A stretch of 38,599 nucleotides of DNA from the NCBI GenBank assembly GCA_022824735.1, contig JAJDZI010000079.1:1-38599 (forward strand). Direction: 5' to 3'. Source of the DNA: Nitrospirales bacterium (lineage in GTDB: Bacteria; Nitrospirota; Nitrospiria; Nitrospirales; UBA8639). The notes under the pieces are model-generated. The model ran no database searches. It was given only the letters and a program-made list of their open reading frames with translations, and was not told where the DNA came from. Position numbers and translations under genes: made by a program. The first letter of the stretch is position 1, and each line of letters begins with the position of its first letter. Below are positions 33,931 to 38,599 of the stretch, in pieces.

Positions 33931-35139
33931 ATGTTGGACACCATTCAAGCCGGCACGATCGGGACCATCGCCGGAAGCGGGGAGCCCGGCTGCGGCGGAG
34001 ATGCCGGTCCGGCCACCGCGGCTGCGTTGAACGAACCCAAAACGGTGGCTCTCGACGCTACGGACAATCTCTATATCGCCGATTCGGAGAATCACCTGGT
34101 GCGCAAGGTTGACGCGCAAACCGGGTTCATCACGACGATAGCCGGAGCCTTCGGGCCTGATGCCCCTGCGTCGAGGCCTGTCGAGCCTGTACCGGAGCGC
34201 GCAGAAGACGATGAAGATCCATTGGCAGATCCGGTGGGCAAGCCGGGTGACGCCTACTCGCAAGCCCCCGATTTGAGTGGCATGGTCCGCTACGTGACCG
34301 GAACCCAATCAAAGGATCAGCGGTTTGCCGGTGATGGTGGTCCGGCAACCGAGGCCGCGCTCAATTTTCCCTCGGCCGTGGCCGTGGCCGAAGATGGCAC
34401 CGTGTACATTGCCGATACCTGGAATCACCGAATCCGCCGGATTGATCCCGCCACCGGGTTCATCTCCACCGTCGCAGGAACGGGCCAGGCGAAATTTTAC
34501 GGTGACAATGGACCTGCCGTACAAGCGGCCCTGAATGAACCTGTGGCCCTGGTCCTGGACGGGCCGGATTGTTTGTACATCGCGGATCAAAGCAACAACC
34601 GGATCAGAAAACTCGATGTGCCTTCCGGCGTGATGACGACCATCGCCGGGACCGGGGAATCGGGATACAACGGCGATGGGGCCGCCGGTCCTGAAACCGC
34701 GTTGGCCGGTCCCAGCGGACTTGCCGTGGATCAGGACGGAAACCTGTATATTGCCGATACGTTTAATGGCCGGATTCGGCAATGGGATCGACAGACCGGG
34801 ACAGTGGAAACGCTGGTGGGAGGAACGGGTGAATTTCACTTCGCGCCGGGCGAAAATGAATCGTCGCCCAACCTGTCCCGGCCGTATGCCATTGCCCTTC
34901 ATCCCGACGGCCGCCTGTTCATTACGGACAGCGATAATCACTTGATCCGGGTGTGGAACGTGCAGAAACGGGAAATGTCGCTCCTGGCCGGGAACGGGAA
35001 GGCGGAATTTTCCGGCGATGGGAAGGATCCCTTGCAGAGTAGCCTCAACTATCCCTTCGGAGTTGCCCTGGACTCCCGGGGGCACGTCTACATCGCGGAT
35101 ACCTTCAGTCACCGTATCCGCGTCGTGAACGGAAGATGA
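33931..35139 (+). CDS. NHL-repeat protein, six-bladed propeller
   Basis: A 402-aa protein made of six NHL repeats, each with a pattern like LYIADSENHLVRKVD, TVYIADTWNHRIRRID or LYIADTFNGRIRQWD and a following TIAGTG turn with GDGGPA. A Pro/Asp/Glu-rich insert of about 55 residues separates blades 1 and 2. No signal peptide is seen from the ATG at 33931, so it should be cytoplasmic, unlike many NHL proteins. NHL propellers bind proteins or RNA, or can be lyases; nothing here decides. It lies between leuB and asd, overlaps the asd start (ATGA) and so is part of the amino-acid operon. Its job there is unknown. Confidence 0.85.
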   Translation: MLDTIQAGTIGTIAGSGEPGCGGDAGPATAAALNEPKTVALDATDNLYIADSENHLVRKVDAQTGFITTIAGAFGPDAPASRPVEPVPERAEDDEDPLADPVGKPGDAYSQAPDLSGMVRYVTGTQSKDQRFAGDGGPATEAALNFPSAVAVAEDGTVYIADTWNHRIRRIDPATGFISTVAGTGQAKFYGDNGPAVQAALNEPVALVLDGPDCLYIADQSNNRIRKLDVPSGVMTTIAGTGESGYNGDGAAGPETALAGPSGLAVDQDGNLYIADTFNGRIRQWDRQTGTVETLVGGTGEFHFAPGENESSPNLSRPYAIALHPDGRLFITDSDNHLIRVWNVQKREMSLLAGNGKAEFSGDGKDPLQSSLNYPFGVALDSRGHVYIADTFSHRIRVVNGR

Positions 35140-36146
35140 AGAAGAAATCGGCGTATACCGTTGCCGTGGTCGGGGCCACCGGCGCCGTGGGCACGGAAAT
35201 GCTTTCGGTTTTGGAAGAACGCAAGTTTCCCGTGGGCGAGGTGCGTCCGTTGGCGTCGTCCAAGTCCGCGGGCGGGACCGTGTCGTTTCGCGGCGACGAC
35301 GTCACGGTGAAATTGCTCACACGGGAATCGTTTCAGGGGATCGATCTCGCGTTGTTCTCCGCCGGTGCTTCCGTGAGTAAGGAGTACGCGCCGGTTGCCG
35401 TCAAAGCCGGGGCGGTGGTGATCGATAACAGTTCGGCCTGGCGTATGGACCCACAGGTTCCGCTGGTCGTCCCTGAAGTCAACGCGCACGACCTGGAAAC
35501 CCACCAGGGTATTGTGGCCAACCCGAATTGTTCCACCATTCAAATGGTGGTGGTCCTCAAGCCGTTACACGATCGGGCCACGATTACCCGCGTCATCGTC
35601 TCAACCTATCAATCGGTGTCCGGTACCGGGAAAGAGGCCATGGACGAATTAGCGGAGCAGTGCCGGCAGTTGTTGAGCTTCGGCGACGTGACGTCCACGG
35701 TGTATCCGCACCAGATTGCATTCAACTGTTTGCCGCACATCGACGATTTTCTGTCGTCGGGGTATACCGGCGAAGAAATGAAGATGGTCAACGAAACCCG
35801 GAAGATACTTGGTGACCGGTCAATCGGGATATCCGCGACGACGGTGCGCGTGCCCGTGTTCGTCAGTCACGCGGAATCCGTCAACGTCGAAACGAAACAG
35901 AAATTGTCGGTGGAGGAAACCCGGGCCATCCTCTCGACCGCGCCGGGCGTGCAACTGTATGACGATCCTTCGCGGACGTTGTATCCCCTGCAGATCCACG
36001 CCGCGGGAACGGATGCGGTATTCGTGGGACGGATTCGTGAGGACGACTCCATTCCCAATGGGCTCAATTTGTGGGTGGTGGCGGATAACCTGCGCAAGGG
36101 GGCTGCGCTCAACGCCGTCCAGATTGCCGAGGCATTGGTGCGGTGA
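35136..36146 (+). CDS. asd: Aspartate-semialdehyde dehydrogenase
   Basis: A 336-aa enzyme reducing aspartyl phosphate, at the branch to lysine, threonine, methionine and isoleucine, and also to diaminopimelate for the cell wall. The NADP loop is VVGATGAVGTEML. The catalytic Cys132 is in NPNCSTIQMVV, and the His in VPVFVSHAESVNVE. The start overlaps the NHL gene stop as ATGA. It is full length and well conserved. Confidence 0.96.
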   Translation: MKKKSAYTVAVVGATGAVGTEMLSVLEERKFPVGEVRPLASSKSAGGTVSFRGDDVTVKLLTRESFQGIDLALFSAGASVSKEYAPVAVKAGAVVIDNSSAWRMDPQVPLVVPEVNAHDLETHQGIVANPNCSTIQMVVVLKPLHDRATITRVIVSTYQSVSGTGKEAMDELAEQCRQLLSFGDVTSTVYPHQIAFNCLPHIDDFLSSGYTGEEMKMVNETRKILGDRSIGISATTVRVPVFVSHAESVNVETKQKLSVEETRAILSTAPGVQLYDDPSRTLYPLQIHAAGTDAVFVGRIREDDSIPNGLNLWVVADNLRKGAALNAVQIAEALVR

Positions 36147-36149
36147 GTC

Positions 36150-36389
36150 GTGCCGGAGTTCGTCGGAAAAACGCTGATTCTGCTGGGCTTGGGCATTGTC
36201 GTCCTCGGCGTGCTCGTCTCATTGCTCGGTAAGTGGTCGGGTGGAGGGACCGGGTTCGGCTGGCTGGGGAAGCTGCCGGGCGATATGTTCATCAAGCGAG
36301 ACAACTTCACCTTTTACTTCCCACTAGGGACCAGTATCGTCATCAGTGTGGTGGGTAGTCTCCTGCTCTACTTTTTCTTGAAACGATGA
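36150..36389 (+). CDS. DUF2905 family small membrane protein
   Basis: A 79-aa protein with two membrane segments (TLILLGLGIVVLGVLVSLL and YFPLGTSIVISVVGSLLLYF) and, between them, GKLPGDMFIKRDNFTFYFP, the DUF2905 signature. Function is unknown. The start is a GTG at 36150, 3 nt after the asd stop. Its TGA overlaps the ATG of the SpoIID-like gene, so the two are co-translated. Confidence 0.88.
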   Translation: MPEFVGKTLILLGLGIVVLGVLVSLLGKWSGGGTGFGWLGKLPGDMFIKRDNFTFYFPLGTSIVISVVGSLLLYFFLKR

Positions 36390-37612
36390 TCCAGTCCCAG
36401 TCCACCTTCTCTCCGGTTTGGATGCTCCTGCTGATCATCGGGGTGGGGCTGGGATCGTTGCCCCGGGTGCACGCGGCGGATCATGTACGGGTTGCCCTGG
36501 CCCAACAGGCCGACCGTGTCACAGTCGCCTCCGCCGGAGATTTGCGTCTCGAAACGTCTTCGGGAGACCGGATTAACGCGGCTTCTGAGGTGAGCGTGAT
36601 TCCCAAAGGGCAGGAGTTACAGGTCAATAATCGCCTGGTACGAGGCAATCGTCTTACGATTCAGGGGACGGACAACGAACTGCGGATCACGCTTCAAGGC
36701 CCGTCTCCTGACGCGACGAGTGAGCAGTGGATGGTGTATGGCAGTCTCGATGTCATGGTTCGGGATGGGCGCCTCCTGATCGTGAACGTGGTTGATCTCG
36801 AAGAGTACGTGGCGGGCGTTGTGAGTTCGGAAGTCAATCCGGATTGGCACGAAGAACTCTTGCGAACGCAGGCCGTGGCGGCGCGGACCTACGTGTTATA
36901 CAAGAAACTCGAGAGCGCAGCCCAACCGTTCGACGTCTATGCGAGCGTGCAGGATCAGGTCTATACCGGCCGTCAAAAGGTTAATCGCGCCGTGCTCGAT
37001 GCCGTAAGCCGGACACGTGGCCAAGTCCTGACCTATGAAGGCCGTCCCATTTTCGCGGTGTATTCATCCACGACCGCCGGGCCTACGGAAAACGCCGTGA
37101 ACGTGTGGGATAAAGACTTGCCCTATCTCAAAGGGGTGGCTTGTCCGTTTGATCGGAAGTCGCCCTGGTACGAGTGGAGAGCAACCATTCCGTTTGACGT
37201 GGTCGAAGCCCGGCTCAAGGAAGAAGGGTATCCCATTGGCTGGCTCGCGACGCTCACGCCTTATGGCATGACCGCCGCCGGTCGGGTCAAGGATATGAGG
37301 ATCCTGCATTCCCTGGGAGAACTCGTGATCACGGGACAGGAATTTCGGAGGGTCCTCGGGTATGCCAAAGTCCGCAGTACCCGCTTTGTTATTGAACGCA
37401 TTGACAGGCACGTGGTGTTTGCAGGAAAAGGGGCAGGACATGGGGTCGGCCTCTGTCAATGGGGCGCCAAGGAAATGGCCGAGTTGGGGTACCCCTATCA
37501 ATCCATCCTGCGCTATTACTACCCGGGGACGGAAATCCTGCCACGCGATCAGGTGGTCATGACCCTGCCCGCTTCCGTCATTCCCGAAGAGACGGGAATC
37601 CGGTCTCCATAG
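36386..37612 (+). CDS. SpoIID/LytB domain protein (cell-wall amidase-like)
   Basis: A 408-aa protein with a signal peptide (VWMLLLIIGVGLGSLPRVHA, cleaved before ADH). The SpoIID domain spans about 125-395, with VDLEEYVAGVVSSEVNPDW, the AVAARTYVLYK block, YSSTTAGPTENAVNVWDK, and the end KGAGHGVGLCQWGAKEMAE. SpoIID of Bacillus is a lytic transglycosylase acting on denuded glycan. Non-sporulating bacteria use homologues in wall remodelling. Nothing else here suggests sporulation. It is the last gene of the long rightward operon before queA and follows DUF2905 with a 4-nt overlap. Confidence 0.9.
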   Translation: MIQSQSTFSPVWMLLLIIGVGLGSLPRVHAADHVRVALAQQADRVTVASAGDLRLETSSGDRINAASEVSVIPKGQELQVNNRLVRGNRLTIQGTDNELRITLQGPSPDATSEQWMVYGSLDVMVRDGRLLIVNVVDLEEYVAGVVSSEVNPDWHEELLRTQAVAARTYVLYKKLESAAQPFDVYASVQDQVYTGRQKVNRAVLDAVSRTRGQVLTYEGRPIFAVYSSTTAGPTENAVNVWDKDLPYLKGVACPFDRKSPWYEWRATIPFDVVEARLKEEGYPIGWLATLTPYGMTAAGRVKDMRILHSLGELVITGQEFRRVLGYAKVRSTRFVIERIDRHVVFAGKGAGHGVGLCQWGAKEMAELGYPYQSILRYYYPGTEILPRDQVVMTLPASVIPEETGIRSP

Positions 37613-37660
37613 TGGAGTGGGCTTGCCCATAATTTGTCATTCCCGACATCCTCCCCGTCT

Positions 37661-37908
37661 GTCATTCTTGTATGTGTTCAGCAATTCGTTGACAATTTTC
37701 CCCCTCACCCCAGCCCTCTCCCACAAAGGGGCGAGGGGAGGCATGGAATGGACTTTCCTCTCCCTTGATGGGAGAGGATGAAGGTGAGGGTGAGTAGGGG
37801 CAGGCCCCTGTGCCTGCCCTCCACAGAAAGGACAACCACAGGGGGTTGTCCCTACATGCTGTCAACGAATTACTGAACACCTACAATTCTCGCGTGCGCA
37901 AGAATGAC
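37661..37908. repeat. Nested inverted-repeat cluster upstream of queA
   Basis: The gap 37613-37938 holds no gene. Its outer arms are GTCATTCTTG (37661-37670) with CAAGAATGAC (37899-37908), and 37668-37694 with 37860-37886, 27-base arms that differ at about two positions. Inside lie two CTCTCCC palindromes in opposite orientation (37700-37740 and 37757-37795), an AGGGGCAGGC/GCCTGCCCT hairpin near 37797-37820, and GGACAACC/GGTTGTCC near 37830-37851. It looks like repeats nested within repeats. Confidence 0.7.
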
Positions 37909-37938
37909 AGCAGGGGAAGACAAGTTTTCTCGAAGTGG

Positions 37939-38599
37939 GTGTCCGCCTTGCGATTGTCCGAGTTCGACTTCCCATTCGATGAATCGCTGATTGCCGACTA
38001 TCCGGTTGCTCCGAGAGATCACGCGCGCCTGTTGGTTGTGCCGCGTAAGGGGGAGCCTGCGTTTCAACATGCCCGGATGAAGGATCTGCCGAATCTGTTG
38101 CGGTCCGATGACGTGGTGGTGTTGAACGACACGAAGGTGATCCCCGCCAGGCTCCACGGCGCCAAACGGTCCACCGGTGGGAAAATCGAGGCGTTGTTGG
38201 TCCGGCCCTTGGAGGAAAAGCGGTGGGAAGTCTTGCTGAAAGGACACGTCGACGTTGGTCAGGTTCTGCAATTTCAGGATGAAGCGACCGCCGAGGTTCT
38301 GGAACGGAGTCAGGAGCGCACGGTCTTGCGAATTGACACACAAGGTTCGATCAAGGATCTGCTGGAGAAGATTGGAGAAGTCCCGCTCCCGCCCTATATC
38401 AAACGTCAGGCGGATGCGCGCGACAAAGAAGCCTACCAAACGGTCTTCGCGCGCTCGGAAGGGGCCGTTGCCGCACCGACTGCGGGGTTGCACTTCACCG
38501 ATCGCTTACTCGCTGCTCTTAAACGGAAGGGCATTCAACTTGTGACCGTCACGCTGCACGTGGGGCCCGGAACCTTTCGTCCCGTCACCGTGGACCGGA
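37939..38599 (+). CDS. queA: S-adenosylmethionine:tRNA ribosyltransferase-isomerase (3' cut by window)
   Basis: The first 220 residues are present. QueA moves the ribosyl part of SAM to preQ1 in tRNA, making epoxyqueuosine. Motifs: RLSEFDFPFDESLIADYPV near the start, then VVVLNDTKVIPARLHGAK, VPLPPYIKR, and AAPTAGLHFT, the family signature, with VTLHVGPGTFRPV at the window end. The start is a GTG at 37939; a TTG at 37948 would give the more usual opening MRLSEFDF, and neither has a clear ribosome site. It follows the repeat cluster and is probably separately expressed. Confidence 0.94.
   Translation, partial: MSALRLSEFDFPFDESLIADYPVAPRDHARLLVVPRKGEPAFQHARMKDLPNLLRSDDVVVLNDTKVIPARLHGAKRSTGGKIEALLVRPLEEKRWEVLLKGHVDVGQVLQFQDEATAEVLERSQERTVLRIDTQGSIKDLLEKIGEVPLPPYIKRQADARDKEAYQTVFARSEGAVAAPTAGLHFTDRLLAALKRKGIQLVTVTLHVGPGTFRPVTVDR

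Noticed and set aside
37689-37694. TTGACA as a -35 box for queA
   Set aside because: No -10 box is found at a suitable distance, and the hexamer is part of the inverted-repeat arm.

Overview
The window looks like a chromosomal contig of a Nitrospirota bacterium, most likely Nitrospira-like. This is inferred from gene content and order only: the run ilvB-ilvN-ilvC-psd-pssA-leuA-leuB-NHL protein-asd-DUF2905-spoIID-queA, the OprP-type porin, a membrane-anchored monoheme cytochrome c, DUF3422, and many short dispersed GC-rich palindromes. No rRNA, tRNA, CRISPR array or transposase gene was found.

Region 1 (1-9.7 kb) holds polyphosphate and lipid genes. A leftward gene train runs from 7168 to 373: an unrecognised 812-aa protein, a phosphatidylserine-decarboxylase-like protein, an Lgt-like membrane protein, a 95-aa secreted protein, a CYTH-CHAD polyphosphate protein, and a C-terminal remnant of polyphosphate kinase. 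The first four are joined by overlapping start and stop codons. Divergent from the train is a Ppx/GppA-HD exopolyphosphatase. Remnants of a CBS protein and possibly a LysR regulator follow.

Region 2 (9.7-18.6 kb) mixes two toxin-antitoxin pairs (higBA, vapBC), a porin, DUF3422, purC, a YheT-type hydrolase, a cytochrome c and a TraT-like lipoprotein. Two copies of a 170-195 bp element with terminal inverted repeats, in opposite orientation, sit at gene ends. One has a 4-bp target duplication.

Region 3 (18.6-24.5 kb) is an accessory cassette next to a gamma-glutamyltranspeptidase remnant. It is a two-gene operon: an AAA_14/DUF4143 ATPase and a 1368-aa STAND/NACHT-like NTPase with a C-terminal restriction-like nuclease motif. 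The operon starts at a perfect 44-bp palindrome that seems to carry mirror-image promoters and to give a leaderless mRNA. This is the best candidate for an undescribed, possibly defensive, system.

Region 4 (24.5-38.6 kb) is core metabolism. BioF is divergent from ilvBNC, followed by psd and pssA (phosphatidylethanolamine synthesis), leuA, leuB, a six-bladed NHL protein, asd, a small membrane protein, a SpoIID-like protein and queA (cut by the window end). Between pssA and leuA there is an unannotated 31-codon leader ORF with seven leucine codons, followed by a terminator and a competing antiterminator. This is a textbook layout for leucine attenuation.
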